From NCBI RefSeq assembly GCF_900176885.1, contig NZ_LT839648.1, forward strand, positions 833,049-897,048: a stretch of 64,000 bases of DNA. Direction: 5' to 3'. Made by a program: the position numbers and the translations under genes. Below are positions 1 to 8,621 of the stretch, piece by piece. This stretch comes from Oceanobacillus senegalensis. Lineage in GTDB: Bacteria; Bacillota; Bacilli; Bacillales; Amphibacillaceae. The stretch's first letter is position 1, and every line of letters begins with the position of its first letter. The notes under the pieces were generated by a model. It had not been told where the DNA came from. It worked only from the letters and a program-made list of their open reading frames with translations, and did not search any database.

Positions 1-49
1 TGGCTCTAAAATATATGTTGGGGTTTTAATAAAATTTAAGCATAAAAAA

Positions 50-114
50 ACACGCAAGCTCCTATATCCTTTAAACTTGAATTGACGAGAAACAAGTGGA
101 TAGGAGTTGCGTGT
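50..114 (+). promoter_or_regulatory. Hairpin that buries the transposase ribosome binding site
   Basis: The arm at 50-69 (ACACGCAAGCTCCTATATCC) pairs with the arm at 98-114 (GGATAGGAGTTGCGTGT) with small bulges across a 28-nt loop. The 3' arm carries the AGGAG at 102-106 that serves the transposase. Transcripts entering from outside the element would carry both arms and hide the site, as is known for IS10 and IS50. Seen: the pairing. Inferred: the protective function. Confidence 0.6.
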
Positions 115-116
115 AT

Positions 117-1331
117 ATGTATTTTAACATGAAATTACCTGGATTAGAAGAAATGAAAATAACGAAAACAGAGGAGATAGAGGGATCCTTTCATATTCAT
201 GTTCAGTTGCCAAAAAAACCTCATAAATGCCCTTCTTGTGGGGAGATAACAGAGCGTATTCATGATTATCGAGTGCAAAAAATTCAGCATTTAAAATTGT
301 TTGAACGTAGAACCTATATTTTTTATCGTAAGCGTCGTTATAGGTGTAAGTGTGGAAAGAGGTTTGTAGAAAACAATAATATTGTCTATCGTTATCAGCG
401 ACATACGGTGGAATGGAATCAGGCGTTAGGTTTTCGAGTGATAAAGGGGAAGAATTTCAAGGATACTGCTGCCCAATTTCATACGTCATCCAATACAGCT
501 ATGCGACGTTTTGATAACGTATCAGCTGGTAAATTACGTGAGGTTAAAGCTCTGCCACGGGTAATAGCGATCGATGAATATAAGGGCGATACAAATAAAG
601 GTAAATATCAGACCATTATCGGTAATGGTGAGACAGGTGAGCCTTTGGATATTCTTCCTGATCGGTCCGTAAAAACGGTGAAAAAGTATCTACAGGAAAA
701 GGGAGAAAAAGTAGAAATAGTCATTATGGATATGAGTCATAGCTTTAAATCAGCTGTTCAACAAGCATTGGGGAATCCTATTATTATAGCGGATCGATTT
801 CATTTCTGTCGTTATATTTATTGGGCACTCGAACGTGTGCGAAGACGAGTTCAAAAAGAATTCCACCCTTATGATCGTAAAAAGTGCAAGCGAATGAAGC
901 ATGTATTTTATAAGCATTATGAAGCCCTTAGCGCAAAACAACATTGGTACTTAGAAAGATATTTAGGGTTATCAGAAGATTTGAGAACAGCTTATGGGTT
1001 AAAAGAATCTTATCGAACTTGGTTTGAAGAAGCAAAGAAAATAGGAAAAGATAATATGAAAGAGGTTAAAGAAGGGCTGTATCAGTTTTATACGCAAGTA
1101 AAAGATGCGGGTTTAGAGGAATTTGAAAAAGCGATACAGACGCTACAAAATTGGCAACCTGAAATATTGAACAGCTTTGCCTTTGGGTATAGTAATGGGT
1201 TTATTGAAGGATTGAATAATCAAACAAAGGTTATCAAGAGAAATGCCTTTGGATTCAAGAGATATGATCGATTGAGATTAAGGGTATTATTACACCATCA
1301 ATTTAAATCCGTAGCCAATTCAATAGGTTAA
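117..1331 (+). CDS. ISL3-family transposase
   Basis: This DDE-type transposase of about 404 residues mobilises the surrounding element. The N-terminus has a zinc-ribbon-like region with CPSC and CKCG cysteine pairs, followed by a helix-turn-helix-like stretch. The catalytic core begins near the segment VIAIDEYKG and ends near the segment GFIEGLNNQ, as expected for the DDE_Tnp_ISL3 domain. The ATG at 117 is chosen because AGGAG at 102-106 lies 10 nt upstream; GTG codons at 96 and 111 are in frame and possible. The frame is uninterrupted, so the gene looks intact. The family call is secure; whether it is active is unknown. Confidence 0.92.
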   Translation: MYFNMKLPGLEEMKITKTEEIEGSFHIHVQLPKKPHKCPSCGEITERIHDYRVQKIQHLKLFERRTYIFYRKRRYRCKCGKRFVENNNIVYRYQRHTVEWNQALGFRVIKGKNFKDTAAQFHTSSNTAMRRFDNVSAGKLREVKALPRVIAIDEYKGDTNKGKYQTIIGNGETGEPLDILPDRSVKTVKKYLQEKGEKVEIVIMDMSHSFKSAVQQALGNPIIIADRFHFCRYIYWALERVRRRVQKEFHPYDRKKCKRMKHVFYKHYEALSAKQHWYLERYLGLSEDLRTAYGLKESYRTWFEEAKKIGKDNMKEVKEGLYQFYTQVKDAGLEEFEKAIQTLQNWQPEILNSFAFGYSNGFIEGLNNQTKVIKRNAFGFKRYDRLRLRVLLHHQFKSVANSIG

Positions 1332-1440
1332 AGGGGTAGGAGCTAATAGCCCCACCCCAACATTTGACTTAGAACCTTATTTTTAATGATATATATGATA
1401 AGTGCGGTGATTAGAAAGGGACCTGGTGCATGGATTTTTT

Positions 1441-1971
1441 TCAGTATTCGTTACCTAAGTCGGTATTTTTCTTATAATATTGTCCTTTCTCAACATAGGA
1501 TTTGCGAACTCGTTCCATTTCTTTATAATCTGCTTCGGTTAGTTCACGAACTACTTTGGCGGGGCGTCCCATTACTAAGGTATGTGGAGGAATTTTCTTC
1601 CCTGGTGGAACAAGGCTTCCTGCTCCAACGAAAGCATTTTCTCCAACTTCTGCACCATCCAATATGATGGATCCCATTCCAATTAATGCATTTTTTCGAA
1701 TAATCGAAGAATGTAATGTAACTTGATGTCCAATCGTTACATCATCATCGATGATTAATGGTTTGTCTGGACTTTGATGTAACATGGATAGGTCTTGCAC
1801 ACTCACACGTTTACCTATACATGTTGGTGCTACATCTCCACGAATAACTGTTTGAAACCAGATGCTTGATTCACTATCTATGGTTACATCACCAATAATT
1901 ACTGCATCCTTTGCAATGAACGTTGTTTCATGTATTTTCGGCTTTTTTCCATTATAATCTCCAATCAACAT
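1441..1971 (-). CDS. ytoA: Gamma-carbonic-anhydrase-like hexapeptide protein (YtoA type)
   Basis: A left-handed beta-helix protein of about 176 residues made of hexapeptide repeats with the [LIV]-G-x(4) pattern. Three histidines that could bind metal in a gamma-carbonic anhydrase trimer are visible in MLHQS and in IGHQVTLH. Family members include B. subtilis YtoA and E. coli PaaY/YrdA; enzyme activity is not certain for this group. The second ATG (1971) is preferred because the upstream AAGAAAGG is then spaced 6 nt. In B. subtilis ytoA is near ytpB, and here it lies divergently from ytpB, which supports the identification. Confidence 0.85.
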   Translation of the reverse strand: MLIGDYNGKKPKIHETTFIAKDAVIIGDVTIDSESSIWFQTVIRGDVAPTCIGKRVSVQDLSMLHQSPDKPLIIDDDVTIGHQVTLHSSIIRKNALIGMGSIILDGAEVGENAFVGAGSLVPPGKKIPPHTLVMGRPAKVVRELTEADYKEMERVRKSYVEKGQYYKKNTDLGNEY

Positions 1972-2223
1972 TATCATCCTTTCTTACGTATTTGTTCGCG
2001 GTTTTTGTATTCTGTTTTTCTCCGTAATTGAAGTAGTATTAAGTTAATGATCATGATATCTATGTTGTGCAACTAAGTAGTTAACTGCTAACTTTAGAAC
2101 TCTTGTAAATCCCCTTCTAACGGAAAACTTTCGATATCTTTTACTTATAGAATGAAAGCTTGGAAACTAGGGAAAGATATATGAAAAATGTTAAATGTTT
2201 TCCACCTTTTCTATCTCCTGTGT

Positions 2224-2409
2224 TTTATCGCAGGTTAAGGGGCAGTAAAATTCCCACCTCAAAAATGGAAAAAACATTAATCATTTTAGGTGAGGGAGGG
2301 CCTTGTGTCATACCCTTGTGGTATAAACTACCCCTAAAAGCCCGATTCGTTCATCTAACAATCAGTGGGGGGGGAAAGATCCCCCACTGATTGAAGATTC
2401 ACTTTATGG
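2224..2409 (+). repeat. Intergenic repeat, copy A (long form)
   Basis: Begins TTTATCGCAGGTTAAGGGGC and ends TTGAAGATTCACTTTATGG. The same beginning and end occur at 3577-3721, 60651-60706 and 61268-61324. This copy carries a middle section with a near-perfect hairpin at 2362-2392 (arms TCAGTGGGGG and CCCCCACTGA). It fills most of the otherwise gene-free stretch 1978-2500. A 76-codon ORF crossing it has no other support. Confidence 0.75.
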
Positions 2410-2500
2410 TTGGTCGTTAAGAGGGAATCTGAACAACTATGCTAATATAATAAGTATAGCAAAGTAAAAAGGTTTTGAAAAAAAGATCGGAGGAAATAGC

Positions 2501-3574
2501 TTGTCTTACGTACCATCAACACCACTTTCATTAGTAACCACTGTCTTTCGTAGAATTTTCCCTCAAGTTAATCATGAAATTAATTATTGGAAAAAAAGGG
2601 CAAATCAAATTCCGAATAAGGAATTGCGAACACAGGCACTATCGAGTATTGCTTCCAAGAAGTTTCATTGTCAGGGTGGAGCAGTATTTTCTTTGCTAGC
2701 AGGAGATAAATGGAAAGAAGCAGTTCGATTTATTGTAGCTTACCAAACCATTAGTGATTACTTAGATAATCTGTGTGATAGAAGTACATCCCTTAATCCT
2801 AATGATTTCAAGCAATTACATTTATCAGCTGAAGATGCTCTTCAACCAGAAAACCAGCCTAGAAATTACTATAAGTTACGTGAAGATCAAGACGATGGAA
2901 ATTATTTATATGAACTTGTAGTTACGTGTCAACAAACTATAAGTATGATTCACTCCGTGGAAAAGATAAAAGTACAATTAATTAAGTTGGAAGATATGTA
3001 TTCTAGTTTACAAGTACATAAGCATGTTAGGGTAGAGGAAAGGGTCCCTAGATTGACACATTGGTATGAAGAAAATAATAGAATCCCTACTTTAAGTTGG
3101 TATGAGTTTGCAGCTGCTACAGGATCCACCTTAGGAATTTTCTGTCTTGTATCTTATGCTCTCTCAGGTAAGATGTCAAACCAATTAGCATCTAATATAT
3201 ATGAGGGGTATTTTCCATACATACAGGGTCTACATATACTTTTGGATTATTTTATAGATCAAAACGAAGATTTAGATGAAGGTGATTTAAATTTCTGTAG
3301 CTTTTACCCTAATAATGAAAAGATGATAGAAAGGTTTAGTTTTTTTATTCAACAAGCGGATAAAAGGGTGGAATTTTTACCAAATCCACAGTTTCATAAA
3401 ATGGTTTGTCATGGATTAGTTGGTCTATATTTGGGAGATATCAAGGTTAAATCAATTAAGAATGGAAATAAAATGGCTAAGGAATTACTTAAAATAAGTG
3501 GATATCCTGCTAGGTTTTTCCAAATCAATACAAGGATGTATTATAAATTAAACGGAAATGGTAAGGTGGTTTGA
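2501..3574 (+). CDS. ytpB: Tetraprenyl-beta-curcumene synthase (YtpB, DUF2600)
   Basis: A 357-residue terpene cyclase of the YtpB family that converts heptaprenyl diphosphate to tetraprenyl-beta-curcumene, the precursor of C35 sesquarterpenes in Bacillus. The sequence contains the aspartate-rich segments SDYLDNLCD (near residue 86) and LLDYFIDQNEDLDEGD (near residue 246), as in family members. The TTG at 2501 is used, with CGGAGG 8 nt upstream. The neighbours ytoA and ytqB match the B. subtilis ytqB-ytpB-ytpA-ytoA order, although ytpA is missing here. The assignment rests on family similarity recalled from memory and on the synteny. Confidence 0.88.
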   Translation: MSYVPSTPLSLVTTVFRRIFPQVNHEINYWKKRANQIPNKELRTQALSSIASKKFHCQGGAVFSLLAGDKWKEAVRFIVAYQTISDYLDNLCDRSTSLNPNDFKQLHLSAEDALQPENQPRNYYKLREDQDDGNYLYELVVTCQQTISMIHSVEKIKVQLIKLEDMYSSLQVHKHVRVEERVPRLTHWYEENNRIPTLSWYEFAAATGSTLGIFCLVSYALSGKMSNQLASNIYEGYFPYIQGLHILLDYFIDQNEDLDEGDLNFCSFYPNNEKMIERFSFFIQQADKRVEFLPNPQFHKMVCHGLVGLYLGDIKVKSIKNGNKMAKELLKISGYPARFFQINTRMYYKLNGNGKVV

Positions 3575-3576
3575 AA

Positions 3577-3721
3577 TTTATCGCAGGTTAAGGGGCAGTA
3601 ATATCCCGACCTCAAAAATGGAGGAGAGCGTGGGTCTTTAGGAGGCGTTGTGACATTAGCTTTTGTTCCTTTGTTTTAGTGTGGGATAGAAGAATCCCCA
3701 CTAATTAAAGATTCACTTTAT
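3577..3721 (+). repeat. Intergenic repeat, copy B (long form)
   Basis: Starts TTTATCGCAGGTTAAGGGGC immediately after the ytpB stop and ends AAAGATTCACTTTA. It shares with copy A the section CCxACCTCAAAAATGG and a terminal hairpin (TAGTGTGGGAT paired with ATCCCCACTA). It separates ytpB from the small zinc-ribbon gene and may end transcripts. Confidence 0.75.
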
Positions 3722-3744
3722 CATTAGAAAAGAGGAGCGTTAAA

Positions 3745-4035
3745 ATGCCGGTTTGCCAAAGCTGTAATAAAGAGTGGACATGGAAACAGTCAATAACAAA
3801 TTTACGTAATATTTGTCCATACTGTGGAACAAAGCAATTTCTAACCGAGCAATCGAGAAGATGGAACGGTATATCTACGTTAATTCCTATTATTTTTATT
3901 TTCTTTTTCAATTTGATCATTGACATGTCTATTACAACCGTATTTATTGTTGCATTAATTGTTAGCTTCGTAACGATAGCTATACAACCACTATTTATGG
4001 AATTGTCTAATGAGAAAAAGCCGGTCGGTAGATAA
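3745..4035 (+). CDS. Small zinc-ribbon membrane protein (TIGR04104-like)
   Basis: A 96-residue protein. The N-terminus has a CxxC pair (CQSC) and, 19 residues later, a second pair (CPYC), forming a predicted zinc ribbon. This is followed by two hydrophobic segments, roughly residues 44-62 and 65-83, that should span the membrane. The layout matches the small CxxC-20-CxxC family found in Bacillaceae, whose function is unknown. The start ATG has AGAGGAG 7 nt upstream. It converges on the ytqB-like gene and shares a two-way terminator with it. Confidence 0.75.
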   Translation: MPVCQSCNKEWTWKQSITNLRNICPYCGTKQFLTEQSRRWNGISTLIPIIFIFFFNLIIDMSITTVFIVALIVSFVTIAIQPLFMELSNEKKPVGR

Positions 4036-4073
4036 AAAATAAGCAGTAGCAGAGGCTTACTGCTTATTTTTTT
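4034..4073. terminator. Two-way intrinsic terminator
   Basis: The arms AAAATAAGCAGTA and TACTGCTTATTTTTTT surround a short loop and are flanked by A and T runs on each side, so the structure can end transcripts from both convergent genes. The stop codon of the minus-strand methyltransferase lies inside the hairpin. Confidence 0.85.
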
Positions 4074-4629
4074 GAATAGCAATAATAAATGGTGGATTAT
4101 TTTTCTGGTTAATAAAGCCATACTGGAGGACACTATATTTTTGTTGACTTAAATGGAGTACATGCTTTAATATTGCTTCTTTTTCTTCTTTTCCACCTTC
4201 GTGTCCGTGATAAACCACTAAAATAATCAAGCCATTTTTCTTTAATACTTCTAATATATCATCCATCGCCTTAATGGTTGATTCTGGCTTGGTAATGATT
4301 TTTTTATCACTCTTTGGCAGATATCCTAGATTAAAAATAGCGCCACCAATTGTTTGTCGCTCATCCTTTGGTAGGTGTTGTTTAATATTGGCATGACTAT
4401 CATGAATGAGTGACACGTTGGATTTACCATGTTTAATAATGACCTCTCTAGTCGATGTAATGGCAAGTTCCTGGACATCAAATGCAAGTACATGACCATC
4501 TTGCCCTACAAGATCGCTTAAAAATAATGTATCATTACCATTTCCGCATGTAGCATCGATAACTGTTTCCCCTTTATTGACAGATTCCTCTAATAGGTAG
4601 TGCGCATAATTGAGAACTCCTTTGAGCAT
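4057..4629 (-). CDS. ytqB: Class I SAM-dependent methyltransferase (YtqB family)
   Basis: A Rossmann-fold methyltransferase of 190 residues, annotated in the family as an rRNA-methylase-like protein. The SAM-binding motif I is DATCGNGNDTLFL near residue 25, followed by an acidic residue at the end of strand 2 (FDVQ). The downstream FNLGYLPKSDK segment is characteristic of YtqB. The true substrate is not known to me. Start ATG has GAGG about 8 nt upstream. Synteny with leuS and ytpB matches B. subtilis. Confidence 0.85.
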   Translation of the reverse strand: MLKGVLNYAHYLLEESVNKGETVIDATCGNGNDTLFLSDLVGQDGHVLAFDVQELAITSTREVIIKHGKSNVSLIHDSHANIKQHLPKDERQTIGGAIFNLGYLPKSDKKIITKPESTIKAMDDILEVLKKNGLIILVVYHGHEGGKEEKEAILKHVLHLSQQKYSVLQYGFINQKNNPPFIIAIQKNKQ

Positions 4630-4729
4630 AGATATAACCTCACTATTCTTTTTCTTATTGCTACGATTTAAATTGTGATGATGACTACTTAAATTATTTT
4701 AACATAATTATGTTTAGATTTAAGAAGTG

Positions 4730-4758
4730 TTGACAAAGATGGTACTATTATTTATAAT
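4730..4758 (+). promoter_or_regulatory. Sigma-A promoter of leuS
   Basis: TTGACA at 4730-4735 and TATAAT at 4753-4758 are separated by 17 bp, matching the consensus exactly. The T-box leader starts just downstream. Confidence 0.85.
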
Positions 4759-4767
4759 TTCGATATA

Positions 4768-5016
4768 ATATGACAATGACTTTGCGAAGGATTAGTAGTG
4801 TATTATTCAAGGCATAGAGAGACAGTGGTTGGTGAAAACTGTTGCTTGAACATGCACGAACTCACCTTCTTTGTCGCAGGGTACGAAATCGTAAGTAGTT
4901 CCTGCCGTATAGATCCGCGTTAAGGGCGCAAGAGAACGTGAAGTCTACGTTAATTTGGGTGGTACCGCGGGAGCTAAGCTTCTCGTCCCTTTATAGGGAT
5001 GAGTGGCTTTTTTTTA
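4768..5016 (+). promoter_or_regulatory. Leucine T-box leader of leuS
   Basis: The T-box sequence GGGTGGTACCGCGGG is at about 4957-4971 and is followed by a terminator (CTCGTCCC at 4982, GGGATGAG at 4996, T-run to 5015). In Stem I the segment GAACTCACC presents CTC (4861-4863) as the specifier codon, a leucine codon, which agrees with the downstream leuS. Uncharged tRNA-Leu should stabilise the antiterminator and allow leuS transcription. Confidence 0.95.
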
Positions 5017-5143
5017 GGTAAGACAAGTTTAAAATTTTAGCTAAGAACCGCTTCGACATAGTCAAAATTTTACCGTACCAAGTATTAGAAAAAAGTACGT
5101 AAAAAGAGGGGTTAGTCGTGTATTAAAAAGGAGGATATGGAAC

Positions 5144-7558
5144 GTGAGCTTTGATCATCGAAAAATAGAAAAGAAATGGCAAAACTATTGGCAAGAAAAT
5201 AAAACATTTAAAACAGATACATATTCTGAAAAAGAAAAATTTTATGCTTTAGATATGTTTCCCTATCCATCTGGTGCAGGTCTTCATGTAGGGCATCCAG
5301 AAGGATATACAGCAACAGATATTCTCTCGCGTATGAAACGTATGCAGGGATACGAAGTAATGCACCCAATGGGCTGGGATGCATTTGGTCTTCCTGCTGA
5401 GCAGTATGCGATTGATACGGGAAATAGCCCGGCTGAATTTACAGCGAAAAATATTGCAACCTTTAAGCGCCAAATTCAAGAACTTGGCTTTTCCTATGAT
5501 TGGGATCGTGAAATTAATACAACAGATCCAAACTACTATAAGTGGACACAATGGATTTTTGTTAAACTTTACGAAAAAGGGCTTGCATATATTGATGAAG
5601 TACCCGTTAATTGGTGTCCTGCACTTGGAACTGTACTAGCCAATGAAGAGGTTATAGATGGAAAAAGTGAGCGTGGAGGACACCCCGTTATTCGTAAACC
5701 TATGAAACAGTGGATGCTTCGAATTACTGCATATGCAGATCGTCTATTAGAAGATCTCGATGACTTAGATTGGCCTGAAAGTCTAAAGGATATGCAACGC
5801 AACTGGATTGGTAAATCTGAAGGTGCAGAAGTAACATTTACCATTGATGGACACAATGAAGAATTTGTTGTTTTTACAACAAGACCAGATACTCTTTTTG
5901 GCGCAACATATGCAGTCCTATCTCCTGAACATCCTTTTGTTGATAAAATTACAACAGCCGAGCAAAAAGAAAAAGTAAAGGCATATGTCGATGAAGTACA
6001 GAGAAAATCGGATTTGGAGCGTACAGACCTTGCGAAGGACAAGACGGGGGTATTCACTGGAGCGTATGCCATTAACCCGATAAATAATGAAAAAGTACCA
6101 ATTTGGGTAGCTGACTATGTATTAATGTCTTATGGAACAGGTGCAATTATGGCAGTTCCGGCTCATGATGAACGTGACTATGAATTTGCTCAAAAATTTG
6201 ATTTGCCAATTATAGAGGTAGTTGCTGGTGGAGATGTTTCAAAAGAAGCGTACACTGGTGATGGTGAGCATATTAACTCTGATTTCTTAAATGGGTTAGG
6301 AAAAGAAGAGGCAATCTCGAAAGCAATCGAATGGTTAGAGGAAAATGGAAAAGGTGAGAGGAAGATTACCTATCGACTACGTGACTGGCTATTTGCTAGA
6401 CAGCGTTACTGGGGTGAGCCTATTCCTGTAATACATTGGGAAGATGGTACTATGACAACAGTTCCAGAAAACGAACTGCCGCTAGAATTGCCAAAAATGG
6501 AGGAAATTAAACCTTCAGGAACGGGTGAATCGCCACTTGCTAATAATAGTGAATGGGTGAATGTCGTAGATCCAGAAACAGGGAAGAAAGGTCGTCGTGA
6601 AACGAATACAATGCCACAGTGGGCGGGAAGCTCTTGGTATTTCTTGCGCTATATCGATCCAAATAACACGGAAAAAATAGGTGATCCAGAAGCACTTAAG
6701 AAATGGCTGCCAGTTAATGTATATATTGGCGGTGCAGAACATGCTGTATTGCATTTGCTTTATGCACGTTTCTGGCATAAATTCCTATACGATCTTGGTG
6801 TAGTACCTACAAAAGAGCCATTCCAAAAATTATTTAACCAAGGAATGATACTTGGTGAAGGTAATGAAAAAATGAGTAAATCAAAAGGTAATGTCGTTAA
6901 CCCAGATGATATCGTATCATCCCATGGTGCAGATACCTTGAGATTGTATGAAATGTTCATGGGGCCACTTGATGCATCTGTGGCGTGGTCAACCAATGGC
7001 CTGGACGGAGCAAGACGATTCCTTGACCGCGTATGGCGTTTATTTGTTAATGAAGATGACTCTCTAACAAATAAAATAGTGGATGAAGAAAATGATACTT
7101 TAGATAAGGTTTACCATGAAACAGTGAAAAAAGTAACCGAGGACTTTGAAAACCTTCATTTTAATACAGGGATTTCCCAAATGATGGTGTTTGTGAATGA
7201 ATGCTATAAGGTAGATAAGCTTCCTAAGCAATATGTTGAAGGTTTTGTTAAGTTACTATACCCTGTTGCACCACATATTACAGAAGAACTTTGGGAAAAA
7301 CTAGGACATGGAGAGTCGATAGCCTATGAAGGCTGGCCAGCATTTGATGAATCAAAACTAGTAGAGGATGAAGTAGAAGTCGTACTTCAAGTTATGGGTA
7401 AAGTTCGTTCTAAAGTTAATGTTGCAAAAGACTTGCCAAAAAATGAATTAGAAAAACTTGCACTCGAAGACGAAACAATGAAAAAATGGTTAGAAGGAAA
7501 AACCATTCGCAAAGTAATTGTAGTACCCGGAAAATTAGTAAATGTTGTTGCTAATTAA
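5144..7558 (+). CDS. leuS: Leucyl-tRNA synthetase
   Basis: A class I aminoacyl-tRNA synthetase of 804 residues that charges tRNA-Leu. The HIGH-type motif appears as HVGH in [12 protein letters not shown], and the KMSKS motif is present in [10 protein letters not shown]. Between them is the editing (CP1) domain, with a [12 protein letters not shown] segment. The length is normal for bacterial LeuRS. The start is GTG at 5144 with AGGAGG about 9 nt upstream. Expression is controlled by the leucine T-box upstream and ends at a hairpin at 7588. Confidence 0.98.
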   Translation: MSFDHRKIEKKWQNYWQENKTFKTDTYSEKEKFYALDMFPYPSGAGLHVGHPEGYTATDILSRMKRMQGYEVMHPMGWDAFGLPAEQYAIDTGNSPAEFTAKNIATFKRQIQELGFSYDWDREINTTDPNYYKWTQWIFVKLYEKGLAYIDEVPVNWCPALGTVLANEEVIDGKSERGGHPVIRKPMKQWMLRITAYADRLLEDLDDLDWPESLKDMQRNWIGKSEGAEVTFTIDGHNEEFVVFTTRPDTLFGATYAVLSPEHPFVDKITTAEQKEKVKAYVDEVQRKSDLERTDLAKDKTGVFTGAYAINPINNEKVPIWVADYVLMSYGTGAIMAVPAHDERDYEFAQKFDLPIIEVVAGGDVSKEAYTGDGEHINSDFLNGLGKEEAISKAIEWLEENGKGERKITYRLRDWLFARQRYWGEPIPVIHWEDGTMTTVPENELPLELPKMEEIKPSGTGESPLANNSEWVNVVDPETGKKGRRETNTMPQWAGSSWYFLRYIDPNNTEKIGDPEALKKWLPVNVYIGGAEHAVLHLLYARFWHKFLYDLGVVPTKEPFQKLFNQGMILGEGNEKMSKSKGNVVNPDDIVSSHGADTLRLYEMFMGPLDASVAWSTNGLDGARRFLDRVWRLFVNEDDSLTNKIVDEENDTLDKVYHETVKKVTEDFENLHFNTGISQMMVFVNECYKVDKLPKQYVEGFVKLLYPVAPHITEELWEKLGHGESIAYEGWPAFDESKLVEDEVEVVLQVMGKVRSKVNVAKDLPKNELEKLALEDETMKKWLEGKTIRKVIVVPGKLVNVVAN

Positions 7559-7587
7559 AGTACAAAAGTAAAAGTTCTTTTATTAAA

Positions 7588-7627
7588 CAAAAAAAGGATC
7601 TTTCCAAATTAGGAGAGATCCTTTTTT
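7588..7627. terminator. Terminator between leuS and the convergent gene
   Basis: The arms AAAAAGGATCTTTCC and GGAGAGATCCTTTTTT form a stem with A and T tracts on both sides, so it can serve leuS and the gene converging from the right. Confidence 0.85.
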
Positions 7628-7637
7628 ACACTTTCAG

Positions 7638-8390
7638 TTAAGGAGTTTCCTCTTTCCATTCCGATTTTAAGATTATCCATTCCCCATCGATATAATACCA
7701 AATTGCTTCAATCGTTCCTAACTGATCAGCGTGGTAAGCGCCACTTACTTGTTTGTAGCTTTTTAATCCATTTCCTTTTCGTTCAGTTAGTTTTACAGGC
7801 TCAAAAAAAGCAATAGGATCAATTATTAAGGATTTTGCTTTTTTTAATTTCCCTTTCTTATTATATATTCCTTGACGAATATATTCTTTAGATCGATTTT
7901 TTACATCTACTTCAATGGGTTTCTCATTTGGTGTAAACTGAATTTTAATTTTAAAACCATCAGCAAATTTACCTGAAATATATTCCTGTTTAGGTAATGG
8001 AATTTCCAATAAATCACCATTTGCTAATGTGTGTAAGTCATAATGGTATAATCCACCACTTCCACCTGTTGGGCTTTGATACAACATATCTTGAACATTG
8101 TCATGATTTATATCAACGAATTGAATCGCTGGTTCGTATCCATCTCCATAACTAATTTTCCAACGACCGTCCTCATGTCCTTTGCTTTTAACTTCAACCC
8201 ATATATTATGGAAGTATTCCGCCCCCTTTGAAAATGGAATTCCTTTTAAGTTAATTTCATCTAAAATACCATCCCCAGTAACATCGGCCTGGTATGTATT
8301 GATGAGGACAGCTTCCTCTTTCATTCCGTATACAGAAAAAGGGGAGATTAACATAAGAATAACGAGTATTAGAAAATGTTTATATACCAT
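7638..8390 (-). CDS. Secreted protein with FG-GAP/VCBS-like calcium-binding repeats
   Basis: A 250-residue protein with an N-terminal hydrophobic signal sequence (VYKHFLILVILMLISPFSVYG) and a predicted extracellular body. Two segments, ADVTGDGILDE and VDINHDNVQD, have the D-x-[DN]-x-D-x spacing of calcium-binding FG-GAP or VCBS repeats. I do not recognise a specific function. The ATG at 8390 is preferred over the longer frame because ATAGGAGAG lies 7 nt upstream and the signal peptide then begins at the N-terminus. It stands alone between two terminators. Confidence 0.65.
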   Translation of the reverse strand: MVYKHFLILVILMLISPFSVYGMKEEAVLINTYQADVTGDGILDEINLKGIPFSKGAEYFHNIWVEVKSKGHEDGRWKISYGDGYEPAIQFVDINHDNVQDMLYQSPTGGSGGLYHYDLHTLANGDLLEIPLPKQEYISGKFADGFKIKIQFTPNEKPIEVDVKNRSKEYIRQGIYNKKGKLKKAKSLIIDPIAFFEPVKLTERKGNGLKSYKQVSGAYHADQLGTIEAIWYYIDGEWIILKSEWKEETP

Positions 8391-8535
8391 TGACGACTCT
8401 CCTATTTGTAAATAAAGTTTCATTTTATATTGTGCGAAAAATGATATCCTATTCAAGGAACATTAGTCGATTGTGTAAAAGAGACAGGGATTACATTAGA
8501 ATGTCATATAATTTATTAATAATTAATTCTAACTA

Positions 8536-8572
8536 AAAGAGATCCTCCCAAATGCTTTCATTTGGGAGGATT
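8536..8572 (-). terminator. Terminator of the symporter gene
   Basis: Perfect stem TCCTCCCAAATG / CATTTGGGAGGA with a 4-nt loop; on the minus strand it is followed by a T-rich stretch. It lies about 50 nt after the symporter stop codon. Confidence 0.75.
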
Positions 8573-8621
8573 AGGAATAAGGGATATAAAAGCAACATTT
8601 TTGCTCGTTTTTTGGTAAAAA

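Larger units (their letters stand above)
2..1376 (+). mobile_element. ISL3-family insertion sequence, apparently complete
   Basis: The element is bounded by imperfect terminal inverted repeats of 23 bp at 2-24 and 1354-1376 (18 of 23 positions match by hand alignment; the shared inner part is ATGTTGGGGT). It contains a single transposase gene on the + strand. The left boundary lies one base from the window edge, so a target duplication cannot be checked. One long ORF between GG-starting repeats is typical of the ISL3 (IS204/IS1001/IS1165) family. Confidence 0.9.

Noticed and set aside
2160-2390. A 76-codon + strand ORF in the ytoA-ytpB gap
   Set aside because: It is made almost entirely of repeat copy A and an inverted G/C tract, and has no ribosome site.
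5569-6072. A 167-codon minus-strand ORF inside leuS
   Set aside because: Shadow of leuS; no independent support.
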